64,000 nucleotides of DNA, from assembly GCF_024055575.1 (NCBI RefSeq), contig NZ_JAMXOE010000014.1, positions 1 to 64,000 on the forward strand, read 5' to 3'. The notes beneath the pieces are model-generated. The model did not search any database and was not told where the DNA came from. It saw nothing but the letters and a program-made list of their open reading frames with translations. Both the position numbers and the translations under genes were made by a program. The first letter of the stretch is position 1. Each line of letters begins with the position of its first letter. Origin of the DNA: Mucilaginibacter flavidus (lineage in GTDB: Bacteria > Bacteroidota > Bacteroidia > Sphingobacteriales > Sphingobacteriaceae). Below are positions 50,941 to 60,396 of the stretch, in pieces.

Positions 50941-53900
50941 TTAAAAACTGGCATTTATCCCAAGCAGGTATGTGTGTGGCTTCGGATAATCATAAAAAAG
51001 TATCCCCTGCGTAAAGTTGCTCGAACCGTTGTAGGTTGAGGTTTCAGGGTCGTAACCGGTGTACTTGGTTATCAGGAACAGGTTTTGTGCTTGTGCATAA
51101 ATCCTTAGCCTGCTCATTTTTAGCTTTGAAACTACTGAGCTGGGGAAGTTATAACCAAGCGTTACTGTTTTTCCACGTATAAACGAGCCATTTTCAACCT
51201 TGGTTGAATATATTTCGGTTTGATACCTTACAAAAGCAGGCCTGTCTTCGGCAATACTTGTATTCTGGTTGGTTGGTGTCCATGCGTTAAGTACGGTTGT
51301 ATAGCTATTTGCCTGCCCGGTCCTGTCCTGTCCCGAGTGCCTGGTCAGGTTCATTACCTGGTTGCCATAGTTAAACTGAAGTTCGGCCGCAAAATCGAAG
51401 TTTTTGTAACGGAAGGTATTTAAAAACGTACCATATCCATCTGGTGTAGACTTGCCAAGTACAGTTTTGTCGGCAGCAGTGACCTTGCCATCTCCGTTCT
51501 TGTCCCATATTTTCAGGTCGCCTGGTAGCAGGCCGTATTTGGCGGCTTCGGTTGCTTCAGCTGTTCCCCAGGTTCCTAAAACCTTATAGCCCCAAAAGGT
51601 ACCTGCCGGTAATCCAACGCGCATCAGGTTAAATTGCGATAGAAATGTAGGGTCAAGAAAGATGTCGTCGTTACTGGCGCCAAGGTTTAATATTTTATTC
51701 TTGAGGAATGAGATATTGAAACTTGAGTTCCAGCTAAAGTTTTCCGATTTGATGTTAACAGTATTTAGAGTAAGCTCTATTCCTTTGTTTTCAATACTGC
51801 CTATGTTCTTAAATACATTGGTAAATCCGCTGGTTTCGGGCAATGGTGCATTAAGTAATAGTGCTTTTGTCTTTTTTAAATATGCATCGGCTTCAACAGT
51901 TACCCGGTTATTAAACAAACCAAACGATACGCCGAAGTCGTACTCAGCGGTTTTTTCCCATTGCAGGTTATCGTTACCTATACTTGTTAAATTGGTGCCG
52001 ATAGACTGGGCGCCACCAAACGGATAGTTGTTGGTGTTAATATTGGCGAGCGAGCGGTATTCACCAATTTCGGAGTTACCGGTAAGACCATAGCTAAGCC
52101 TTAATTTTAAGTCGGATATTGTTTTGTTGTCTTTCAAAAAATCCTCCTGCGATACGCGCCACGCTACAGCTGCCGAAGGGAAGAAACCATATTTTGTTTT
52201 CGAACCGAACCTTGATGAACCATCTTCGCGACCGGTTAATGTTAGCAGGTATTTATCATTATAAGTGTAGTTCAACCTGCCGAAAAATGATTGCATTTGC
52301 CATGCATCATAATTTGATGTTGGTATACCAGGAATAGAGCCTGCGCCAAGGTTATAATATGAATAATAATTGTCTGACAGGCCTTGGGTTGAGCCGTATG
52401 AACTTAACTGGCTGAAGTTTTGGCGTTCATAACCCGCTACAACATTCAACGAATGAACTTTATTAAACTTTTTGGTGTAGGTCAGATAATTTTGCCATTG
52501 CCAGAAAACATTATTGTATTGGTTGATTGATGCCGAACTATAGCTTTGGTTGATGGTTGAACCGCCAACCAACCCGGTCTGCGAGTGCGGATCGGTATTA
52601 CTCGAGGTGGTAACACCGATGGTTGTGCGGAAATCAAGTCCCGGGAAGAAATTTATGTTTGCATAGCCATTACCGCTAAAAACACGTCTGTAATGCAATG
52701 ATACAACTTCGTTAGCCTGGGCTACCGGGTTATCGCCGCCTTCCATGTTAGGGTAGTCGGTACGTTTTGCATAACTGCCATCAGGGTAACGGATCGGGAA
52801 TATTGACGGCATTTCCACCAACATACGCGGGATATTGTTGCCGCCGGTGCCATCGTCCTGTGTGCGGATTTCGCGGTAGTCGTAGTTTAACGTGGCGCCT
52901 ACTTTTAACCATGGTTTTACCTGGTTGTCCAAAGTCAGGCGTGCATTATAGCGTTTTTGGTAGCTGTTGATGATAATCCCCTCGTCATCGCCGTAATTTA
53001 AAAACAGGCCATAGTTCATTTTTTCATTTCCGTCGGTAAACGACAGGTTGTGATTTTGACTGAATGCATGGCGTGTTGTAGCGTCCTGCCAGTCGGTATT
53101 GTACAGTGGGTTCAAATTACTGTCGAATAATTTACCGATAAGCGCTGTGCGGATCTTTACGGGATCATCGTCGGCATATTTACCAGCAGCCCAGCCGGTG
53201 GGGTCGTATTTTTTAATGTTGGCGTATGATATGTCTTCAACCTGTAAAAACTGTTTTGAGTCCAAAACCTTCAATTTTCGGGCTAAAACACCTACACTGG
53301 CATAAGCATCGTAATTAACAGTTCCGCCTTTTGTTTTGGTACCGCGTTTTGTGGTTACTAAAATAACCCCGTTAGCACCACGTGTGCCGTAAATAGCAGT
53401 CGATGACGCGTCTTTCAATACATCGATAGATGCCACGTCGTTAGGATTGATCGATGCACCACCTTCAGTCCAAACCACGCCATCAACAACGTATAACGGG
53501 TCGGTGTTTGAGTTGATGGAGCTGTAACCACGGATACGTATTTTGGTTGCGCCACCGGGTGCACCAGAGTTGGTTGATACATTTACACCGGCAATTTTAC
53601 CTGCCAGCTCTTGTTCAAGATTTATAGCCGGGCGTTCCTGTAGTTGTTTTTCATTAACGCTGCCCACAGCTCCGGTAAGGTCAACACGTTTTGATGTACC
53701 GTAGCCAACTACCACTACTTCGCTTAACGATCTCTGGCTTTCAACCAGTTTTACGTCAACTGTTTCGCGGTTATTTATGGCAATTTCCTGTGTATTATAG
53801 CCTACAAAGCTAAAAACCAGGGTTGCGCCGCCATCAATATCGTTTAAAACGTATTTGCCGTTTACATCGGTTATAGTGCCTATGGTGGTACCTTTTATCT

Positions 53901-54342
53901 TCACATTAACACCGGGCAACGGGCCTTTGGCGTCGGTTACTGTACCCTGTACCTTTTGGGCGATTTCAATTACGGGTTTAGACTCGTCCTTTGCCTTCAC
54001 AACAATAGTTTGCTGGAAAATACGGTAGGTGAGGGGCTGATTTTTAAAACAAAGGTTCAGCGCTTCTTCAATAGAGATATTGGTTACGTCGATATTTACT
54101 TTTGATGTTTTGGCCACAGCGTCTTCATCATAAAAATAGTTGTAGCCGCTTTGTTTTTTTATCAGCTTCAGTATTTTATCAACGGATACATTGTTCTGGT
54201 GAATGCTTACACTTTGGCTGTATGTTCTAGCGCTTACATTTAAAAGGGCTGCAAATATGAAAACTGCAGTTAGCTTCATAGCTAATAGAATTTTGAACAG
54301 GCGACGCCGTTTTAAAGGCCCCACCATAAAATTAAATTTCAT
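50941..54342 (-). CDS. susC: SusC/RagA TonB-dependent outer-membrane channel with STN domain
   Basis: 1133 residues. After a signal comes an STN domain (residues ~50-100, VSVDKILKLIKKQSGYNYFY), then a carboxypeptidase-like beta domain (KGPLPGVNVKIKGT), the TonB box and plug (VVVVGYGTSKR), and a 22-strand barrel. The STN domain lets it talk to the FecR anti-sigma factor, so substrate import is tied to sigma release. Barrel ends ...ING-type ASF at the C-terminus. Confidence 0.96.
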   Translation of the reverse strand: MKFNFMVGPLKRRRLFKILLAMKLTAVFIFAALLNVSARTYSQSVSIHQNNVSVDKILKLIKKQSGYNYFYDEDAVAKTSKVNIDVTNISIEEALNLCFKNQPLTYRIFQQTIVVKAKDESKPVIEIAQKVQGTVTDAKGPLPGVNVKIKGTTIGTITDVNGKYVLNDIDGGATLVFSFVGYNTQEIAINNRETVDVKLVESQRSLSEVVVVGYGTSKRVDLTGAVGSVNEKQLQERPAINLEQELAGKIAGVNVSTNSGAPGGATKIRIRGYSSINSNTDPLYVVDGVVWTEGGASINPNDVASIDVLKDASSTAIYGTRGANGVILVTTKRGTKTKGGTVNYDAYASVGVLARKLKVLDSKQFLQVEDISYANIKKYDPTGWAAGKYADDDPVKIRTALIGKLFDSNLNPLYNTDWQDATTRHAFSQNHNLSFTDGNEKMNYGLFLNYGDDEGIIINSYQKRYNARLTLDNQVKPWLKVGATLNYDYREIRTQDDGTGGNNIPRMLVEMPSIFPIRYPDGSYAKRTDYPNMEGGDNPVAQANEVVSLHYRRVFSGNGYANINFFPGLDFRTTIGVTTSSNTDPHSQTGLVGGSTINQSYSSASINQYNNVFWQWQNYLTYTKKFNKVHSLNVVAGYERQNFSQLSSYGSTQGLSDNYYSYYNLGAGSIPGIPTSNYDAWQMQSFFGRLNYTYNDKYLLTLTGREDGSSRFGSKTKYGFFPSAAVAWRVSQEDFLKDNKTISDLKLRLSYGLTGNSEIGEYRSLANINTNNYPFGGAQSIGTNLTSIGNDNLQWEKTAEYDFGVSFGLFNNRVTVEADAYLKKTKALLLNAPLPETSGFTNVFKNIGSIENKGIELTLNTVNIKSENFSWNSSFNISFLKNKILNLGASNDDIFLDPTFLSQFNLMRVGLPAGTFWGYKVLGTWGTAEATEAAKYGLLPGDLKIWDKNGDGKVTAADKTVLGKSTPDGYGTFLNTFRYKNFDFAAELQFNYGNQVMNLTRHSGQDRTGQANSYTTVLNAWTPTNQNTSIAEDRPAFVRYQTEIYSTKVENGSFIRGKTVTLGYNFPSSVVSKLKMSRLRIYAQAQNLFLITKYTGYDPETSTYNGSSNFTQGILFYDYPKPHTYLLGINASF

Positions 54343-54363
54343 AGTTTTGTATGTTTGGGTTAA

Positions 54364-54455
54364 AAACTTAATATTTCAATTTCGCGATTGTGGATAGGAG
54401 GTAACCCGGACATTGACCCGGGAAAGCGCGCCAACGCTTCCCGGATTTTTTTTGC
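54364..54455 (+). ncRNA. Candidate antisense small RNA upstream of susC
   Basis: On the strand opposite susC, TATGTTTG (54350-54357) resembles a -7 element, though no good -33 TTG sits before it. The transcript would end at the terminator at 54418-54453, giving about 90 nt. Antisense RNAs in the same place, near susC starts, control some Bacteroides polysaccharide loci run by sigma/anti-sigma pairs. Existence here is inference. Confidence 0.4.
54418..54453 (+). terminator. Rho-independent terminator on the strand opposite susC
   Basis: CCGGGAAAGCG and CGCTTCCCGG form a stem with one bulged A, followed by A and eight T. No plus-strand gene lies upstream to explain it; it fits a small antisense RNA. 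Confidence 0.75.
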
Positions 54456-54665
54456 CAGTATTTTATGTTGCCATAAAAACATTACCTCAAGCTTCAGGGG
54501 GCCCTTAGTATTGGTTTTCTCATTGGGAGTTTATTTTATATGGTTAAACAATTGGTTGATTTACACATAAATATGCCGCCGCCATTGGCAGCAACATTGA
54601 ATTTTTGCCGGGCAGGTAAACCCGGCAATATTGTTTTTCAATAGTTTATAATGGTCCAGTATAAA

Positions 54666-55814
54666 TCAGGAGGTAACCACAATGGTTTTACCTGCTATTT
54701 TAAAATTTATGCCGGTGTATTTTAACATCTTCAATAATTCAGACAGGTTTACACTGCGCGATATGCTGCCTGTAAACCGCCGTTTTGGAATCTCGCCCTC
54801 ATACTTAATGTCAACATCATACCATCGCGCAGCCTCACGCATTATCGATGGTATTTCGGCCTTTTCGAACTGGAAATTGCCGGTCGTCCATGCTAACACG
54901 TTATCTGTGTCAACTGTATTTATGCTGATTTTATTATTAAATAAGCTTGATTGCTGCTCTGGTTTAAGAATGGCAGTTTGCGCATCGGCAGAAATTTTTA
55001 CACTTCCCTCGATAAGTGTGGTTTTAATTGCGCTTTCGTCGGTATAAGCATTTATGTTGAAGTGGGTTCCTAAAACTTCCACTATTTGCCGACCTGTTAC
55101 AACCTTAAAAGGCTTGTTTTTGTTTTTAGCTATTTCAAAGTAGGCTTCGCCTGTTATAGTAACTTTCCTTTCGGTTTTTGAAAATGCGGCCGGGAAGGTT
55201 ATTGACGATGCAGAGTTAAGCCAAACTTTGCTGCCATCGCTTAATACCACCTGGAACTGGCCGCCCCTTGGAGTGGTTATAGTATTAAATATGGCCGATG
55301 AATCGACTCCTTTGGCGCCTGGCACTTCGTAAATGATCCGACCGTCTTTGTCTTTTTTAAGCACGGTTTGCCCCTGGCTGGCCAATACGCCGTTTTTTAC
55401 ATCGCTTAAATTTATTTTACTGCCGTTGGCAAGGGTTAAAATTGCTTTGTTCCCACCCGGGCCGGCATCATTTTTTAAAGGTTTTTGCTGCTGAGTTAAT
55501 ACGTTGGATTTAACCGCCCGGTGAGTTTGCAGATAGTAGCAAATAAAGCATCCGGCAAACAATAGTATGCTGGCTGCATAGCGTAGCCACATTGGCATTA
55601 TTTTCTTGACGCGACTATCATCTTTCTTTATTTCGCGGTTTATTTTATTTAGTATCCGCTGTTTTAGTGCCTCGTCGTTTTCTGCAAAAGTTGGTGGAAT
55701 TTCAATGGGGTTATCCTGACCTTTATTATACCACGCGGCAAACTCAGCCTGTTCGGCAGGCGTTATGGTGTTGTTAAGCCATTTTTTTGCTAATTCGTGG
55801 TAGCGGTTTTCCAT
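54666..55814 (-). CDS. fecR: FecR family anti-sigma factor
   Basis: A 382-residue inner-membrane protein. Cytosolic N-terminus binds the sigma factor; one helix (residues ~76-95); periplasmic FecR domain with TPRGGQFQVVLSDGSKVWLN and the C-terminal DUF4974 domain. It receives the SusC STN signal and controls the sigma factor. It lies between sigma and susC, with 323 bp before susC. Confidence 0.95.
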   Translation of the reverse strand: MENRYHELAKKWLNNTITPAEQAEFAAWYNKGQDNPIEIPPTFAENDEALKQRILNKINREIKKDDSRVKKIMPMWLRYAASILLFAGCFICYYLQTHRAVKSNVLTQQQKPLKNDAGPGGNKAILTLANGSKINLSDVKNGVLASQGQTVLKKDKDGRIIYEVPGAKGVDSSAIFNTITTPRGGQFQVVLSDGSKVWLNSASSITFPAAFSKTERKVTITGEAYFEIAKNKNKPFKVVTGRQIVEVLGTHFNINAYTDESAIKTTLIEGSVKISADAQTAILKPEQQSSLFNNKISINTVDTDNVLAWTTGNFQFEKAEIPSIMREAARWYDVDIKYEGEIPKRRFTGSISRSVNLSELLKMLKYTGINFKIAGKTIVVTS

Positions 55815-55907
55815 TCAGGATGCATTGGTTAGTAATAGGTACCCTAACCAGTAGCAATCCCTTAGTGTAGTTGAAAATATTTTTTAATATTTTTTGATGG
55901 ATTGGGT

Positions 55908-56465
55908 TCACAGCAAAAAACTACTTAACCGTGTACGTAGCGTTTTAAGTGCTTTTCCCAAATGCGCCTCAACTGTTTTTTCGGAAATGCCAAGTTCTGT
56001 GGCAATTTGTTTTTGCGAGAAGCCCGACTCGCGGCTGAGGCGATAAACCAGGCGACATTTTTCGGGCAGGTCGGCAACAAATGTGGCCAGGCGGCCTCTC
56101 AACTCCTCAAAGTCGAGCCATTGTTGCGTGGTATCGTCGGTTAAGCTGGCGATATGCTGTGTATAGTCCGAGTATTTTTGCTGATGACCGCGCTTTGCCA
56201 ATACTTTAATAACACGGTATTTAACAGATACAGCAAGATAGGGGCCTAATGTATTTATGGTATCCAATTCATTGCGCCTTTTCCATAGTGAAACAAATAT
56301 GTCCTGTACTATTTCTTCGGCTTCATCCAGGTCGCTTATTTTGTTGGCAGCCACTGCGAATAGCTTTGTCCAGTACCTGTTATAAATTTCGGTAAAAGCA
56401 AGCTCATCGCCGTTTTGCAGCAGGCCGGTAAGTTCCTTGTCATCCAGAATAGTATAATTGTACAT
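55908..56465 (-). CDS. ECF RNA polymerase sigma factor
   Basis: A 185-residue ECF sigma-70 factor. Region 2 (FTEIYNRYWTKLFAVA and DLDEAEEIVQDIFVSLWKRR), region 4 (LPEKCRLVYRLSRESGFSQKQIATELGIS). Partner of the FecR protein immediately downstream and expected to activate the SusCD genes. Length is normal for Bacteroidota FecI-like factors. Confidence 0.95.
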   Translation of the reverse strand: MYNYTILDDKELTGLLQNGDELAFTEIYNRYWTKLFAVAANKISDLDEAEEIVQDIFVSLWKRRNELDTINTLGPYLAVSVKYRVIKVLAKRGHQQKYSDYTQHIASLTDDTTQQWLDFEELRGRLATFVADLPEKCRLVYRLSRESGFSQKQIATELGISEKTVEAHLGKALKTLRTRLSSFLL

Positions 56466-56606
56466 ATTAAAAATAAAAGGCTAATCTATTTTAATATTGG
56501 CTGCAGGAAAAAACACGACGATTCAGGATAAGTTTTTACTTATCCTGAATGAATAATATTTTCACCAGGCAGAACGGTTTATAAATTCAAATGTAGTAAC
56601 TATTGG

Positions 56607-57629
56607 TTAAAAGAGCGAAGGATTTCCGCCAGTTTTTATTTTCCCAAGATGTTTGTAGGCATTTTCGGTAACCTCGCGACCGCGGGCAGTGCGCATCAAA
56701 AAGCCCTCTTGAATTAAAAATGGCTCGTAAACTTCTTCAATAGTGCCCTCATCTTCGCCAACAGCGGTAGCAATTGTTTTCAGACCCACAGGGCCGCCTT
56801 TAAACTTGTCAATAATGGTGTTCAGGATTTTGTTATCCATTTCGTCCAATCCATGCTCATCAACATTCAACGCATTTAAAGCATATTTCGCAATGGCGGT
56901 ATCAATATTGCCATCGCCTTTTATCTGGGCAAAATCGCGGGTGCGACGGAGGAGCGCATTGGCGATACGTGGGGTGCCGCGGCTACGGCGTGCAATTTCA
57001 TAAGCACCTTCGTCGCTGATCGGCGTTTTTAATATGGATGAAGAGCGCAATACAATCGTGGTTAACAATTTTGCATCGTAATATTCAAGTCGCGAGTTTA
57101 TTCCAAACCTGGCCCTTAGCGGCGCAGTAAGCAGGCCGGAGCGTGTAGTAGCGCCAATGAGCGTAAAAGGGTTAAGCGATATTTGCACCGAGCGCGCGTT
57201 TGGCCCGCTCTCCAACATAATATCTATCTTAAAATCCTCCATCGCCGAATACAAATATTCTTCAACCAGCGGACTAAGCCTGTGTATTTCGTCAATAAAC
57301 AAAATATCGCCCGTTTCGAGGTTGGTGAGCAAGCCGGCAAGATCGCCGGGTTTGTCAAGTACCGGGCCCGAGGTTATTTTTATACCCACCCCCATCTCGT
57401 TGGCAATAATGTAGGAGAGTGTAGTTTTGCCCAATCCCGGGGGGCCATGCAGCAACACATGGTCAAGTGCTTCGCCACGCTGGCGGGCAGCCTGCACAAA
57501 TACTTTTAAGTTAGCTAATATTTTATGCTGACCGGTAAAGTCCTCAAATGCCTGCGGCCGCAAAACTTTTTCAATATCACGTTCTGCAGGCGAAAGGCGT
57601 TCACGGTCGGGGTCTAAATTCTCGTTCAT
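56607..57629 (-). CDS. ruvB: Holliday junction branch migration helicase RuvB
   Basis: A 340-residue AAA+ ATPase with Walker A GPPGLGKTT, Walker B FIDEIHRL, the sensor region TRSGLL and C-terminal winged helix. Drives branch migration with RuvA. Start ATG 57629. Followed by an inverted heptamer-repeat locus on its upstream side. Confidence 0.97.
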   Translation of the reverse strand: MNENLDPDRERLSPAERDIEKVLRPQAFEDFTGQHKILANLKVFVQAARQRGEALDHVLLHGPPGLGKTTLSYIIANEMGVGIKITSGPVLDKPGDLAGLLTNLETGDILFIDEIHRLSPLVEEYLYSAMEDFKIDIMLESGPNARSVQISLNPFTLIGATTRSGLLTAPLRARFGINSRLEYYDAKLLTTIVLRSSSILKTPISDEGAYEIARRSRGTPRIANALLRRTRDFAQIKGDGNIDTAIAKYALNALNVDEHGLDEMDNKILNTIIDKFKGGPVGLKTIATAVGEDEGTIEEVYEPFLIQEGFLMRTARGREVTENAYKHLGKIKTGGNPSLF

Positions 57630-57655
57630 TACCAACGAAATTAGTATTTTATTTT

Positions 57656-57745
57656 GGTATGCGGAATGCCGAATGCGGAATTAAGATGTTGAAAGTAATT
57701 AAAAATGCTTTTCATTCCGCAATTGAACTTCCGCAATCCGCATTC
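57656..57745. repeat. Inverted arms of heptameric repeat units (TGCGGAA theme)
   Basis: The left arm (57658-57686) reads TGCGGAA, TGCCGAA, TGCGGAA, TTAAGAT. The right arm (57713-57745) reads ATTCCGC, AATTGAA, CTTCCGC, AATCCGC, ATTC. The arms are inverse and 7-nt periodic. Confidence 0.75.
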
Positions 57746-57749
57746 AAAA

Positions 57750-58481
57750 TCATCCTTCCGGGTACTTCCTGAAAATAGAATTGATCTTCATCTGTATCAC
57801 CCCAAAAAAGGCTTCTCTGAAAATGCTGGTCGACATTTTTGAGGTACCAGCGGTGCGGTCTGTAAATATAATCGGGACTTCCACCAGTTTGAAGCCATGT
57901 TTAATGGTGGTATATTTCATTTCGATCTGGAAAGCATAGCCCACAAATTTTACTTTGCTTAACTCGATAGTTTCTAAAACTTTCCGCTTGTAACACATAA
58001 AGCCGGCGGTTGCGTCGCGTACGTCGATGCCAGTAATAAACCTAACGTATACCGAAGCAAAATAACTCATCAGCACACGGCTCATGGGCCAGTTAACCAC
58101 GTTTACCCCGTTAATATAACGCGATCCAATTACAGCATCGGCGCCCTCAATACAGGCGTCGCGCAATTTCAGCAAATCATCCGGGTTATGCGAAAAATCG
58201 GCGTCCATTTCGAAAATATAGTCGTACTGGTGCGCTATCGACCATTTAAAGCCATGTATATAAGCCGTGCCAAGACCTTGTTTGCCGGCGCGTTCCTCTA
58301 AAAACAATTTCTCGGGATATTCAAGCTGTAGTTGCTTAACTATATTTTGCGTGCCGTCGGGTGATCCATCGTCAATAATAAGAATATGGAAATCGTGCTG
58401 AAGGGAGAACACTTTACGAATCATACGTTCGATGTTTTCCTTTTCGTTATACGTGGGAATGATTACTATACTGTCAGGCAC
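57750..58481 (-). CDS. Polyprenol monophosphomannose synthase-like GT2
   Basis: Residues VIIPTYNEKENIERMI, DDGSPDGT and EMDADFSHNP (Asp-x-Asp) define a family 2 glycosyltransferase most like dolichol/polyprenol-phosphate mannose synthase. It would make the lipid-linked sugar used by GT-C enzymes. GTG 58481 is the likely start (TTG 58487 is also possible); the frame continues further but those residues look non-native. No C-terminal membrane helix, so it is membrane-peripheral. Confidence 0.85.
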   Translation of the reverse strand: MPDSIVIIPTYNEKENIERMIRKVFSLQHDFHILIIDDGSPDGTQNIVKQLQLEYPEKLFLEERAGKQGLGTAYIHGFKWSIAHQYDYIFEMDADFSHNPDDLLKLRDACIEGADAVIGSRYINGVNVVNWPMSRVLMSYFASVYVRFITGIDVRDATAGFMCYKRKVLETIELSKVKFVGYAFQIEMKYTTIKHGFKLVEVPIIFTDRTAGTSKMSTSIFREAFFGVIQMKINSIFRKYPEG

Positions 58482-58542
58482 TTGCAAAAATATCAGGGTA
58501 GTGAGTCGGCAAAAATAATTGATTTTAAACTGCCTTGAAAAT

Positions 58543-58581
58543 AAAAAAGCAGTTAAGTACAAATGCCCAACTGCTTTTTTT
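58543..58581 (-). terminator. Terminator after the peptide transporter
   Basis: AAAAAAGCAGTT with AACTGCTTTTTT, 14-nt loop, 16 bp after the transporter stop; likely works on both strands. Confidence 0.8.
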
Positions 58582-58596
58582 GTTAAATTATGTTAT

Positions 58597-60084
58597 TTAT
58601 AAATTTTGAGTGTCTGCAAGTACCTGGTTATCAATATATGGGTCGGTGATATAATTGCGCTCCTTAAGCCGCGGCGAAACAAACATGAATACTATTATAA
58701 ATATGCTGATAAACGCCACAAAGAACCATTCGTAGTTAGCACCTTTAAGGTTTTTGGCCCACCATCCGCCATCTTCAATAAGACCGTTAACAAGGGCGGT
58801 AATAAGATTGCCAAACGATACTACCAGGAACCAGATGCCGGTCATAGTACTCTTCATTGATTTTGGCGAATGTGTATAAGCATACTCAAGTCCGGTGATA
58901 GATACCAATACTTCGGCTGCTGAAAGTATCATGAACGCCAGCACCTCCCAAAATATTGATGGCTTTTCGCCTTGTTCTATACCATTATGGATAAAAGCGA
59001 TAACAATAAATGATAAAACCGTTAATACCAGTCCCGTACCAAGCCTGCGTAGTGGGGTGGTTTTTAATCCGATCTTATCAAACCACGGATACACTACATA
59101 GTTAAACAGCGGAATGAATAGTAGCAGGAATACAGTATTCACTGTAGACAATTGGCCCGGAAAAACGGTTATCTTAGTGAACCCAAGGTTAATAACACGA
59201 TTCATTTTCTCGGCGTACAGCGTCCATTCAGACAAACACTGATCCCAAACAGCCCAAAATGCGAGCGCGAAAAAGAACACGGACATAACCCGGTAAACTG
59301 CCTTAACACCTTCAACGCGTTCGGGGTCGTACGGACCTTTGGCAACATCGAGCATAGATTGCCCTGGTTTTCGTTGGCTCAAATGAGTTAACGCGTACCA
59401 GGTTATAAACACAAGGTTATTACGGTTAACACCCTGCGGAGGGACTTTTACATACATTTTGCGGCCCGAAAAAAATATGATGGTAGCCAGAGCCATCAGG
59501 ATACCGGGAACACCGAAAGCCCACTTAGGGCCAAAATGATCATAAGTCCATGGAATGGCAAGAGTTGAAATTGTAGAGCCGGCATTGATACTGAAATAGA
59601 ACCAGCCGTAAACTTTTGACAGTAAATCCTGGTTAGTCGCATCAAACTGATCGCCAACATTAGCTGATACGCACGACTTAATACCGCCTGCGCCAATTGC
59701 GACCACAAGCAAACCCAGTTCAAAACCACCAAGGCCGCCATCTAACATCGCCAGCATTAAATGCCCTACACAGTAAACCATCGATACATATAAAATAAGC
59801 TTGTATTTGCCGGTGAACCAGTCGGCCACCATGCCGCCTACAAACGGTAAAGCATAGGCCACCATTACAAATAAGTGGTGTAACTTATTGGCATGTGCAT
59901 TTGCCTGGTCTGTTAACGCCGCATTGTCGGTAGGGTTAAAAAAATGTTGTACCAGAAACAGCGAGAGTATTGAACGCATTCCATAAAAGCTGAAACGCTC
60001 GGCGGCTTCGTTACCGATAATAAATGGGACTGCTTTAGGGAACCTTGATTTTTTGGGAGGGGTTACAATAGCGCTATCTTGCAT
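58597..60084 (-). CDS. Proton-dependent oligopeptide (POT/PTR2) transporter
   Basis: A 495-residue MFS transporter with about 14 membrane helices. The PTR2 signature NEAAERFSFYGMRS is in helix 1, followed by the second conserved stretch IGAGGIKSCVSANVGDQF. Imports di- and tripeptides with protons. Start ATG 60084 (MQDSAIV) gives the usual short cytosolic N-terminus. Confidence 0.93.
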   Translation of the reverse strand: MQDSAIVTPPKKSRFPKAVPFIIGNEAAERFSFYGMRSILSLFLVQHFFNPTDNAALTDQANAHANKLHHLFVMVAYALPFVGGMVADWFTGKYKLILYVSMVYCVGHLMLAMLDGGLGGFELGLLVVAIGAGGIKSCVSANVGDQFDATNQDLLSKVYGWFYFSINAGSTISTLAIPWTYDHFGPKWAFGVPGILMALATIIFFSGRKMYVKVPPQGVNRNNLVFITWYALTHLSQRKPGQSMLDVAKGPYDPERVEGVKAVYRVMSVFFFALAFWAVWDQCLSEWTLYAEKMNRVINLGFTKITVFPGQLSTVNTVFLLLFIPLFNYVVYPWFDKIGLKTTPLRRLGTGLVLTVLSFIVIAFIHNGIEQGEKPSIFWEVLAFMILSAAEVLVSITGLEYAYTHSPKSMKSTMTGIWFLVVSFGNLITALVNGLIEDGGWWAKNLKGANYEWFFVAFISIFIIVFMFVSPRLKERNYITDPYIDNQVLADTQNL

Positions 60085-60396
60085 TAATTTGAAAGTTAAA
60101 AATTTTACTAAAGTAATACAATTCCCGTAAATCAAAATTTAATACTGAAAGTGTTACAAATAATGCGTGTGTATTTTGTACGCTATGCTTTTTTTAAACT
60201 ATTAAATGGAATGGAAATTGCAGACGGTTATGGGGGCCGCTAATATTTTGAAGCTCGTTTTTGTACAGATTACCTGATTGGTTTTTTCTCTGCGGCAATA
60301 TTACGGGACAATTTTAATTATATTTTTTAGCAACTGTTTAGTATTTGCCCCAAATTTTTAGCCAACTTTACCCACGGATAATTGCGAAAAACCTTT
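60085..60396. other. Gap with no recognised gene
   Basis: The shared upstream region of the two divergent genes. AT-rich; I see no promoter that matches well, nor any RNA gene. Confidence 0.4.
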
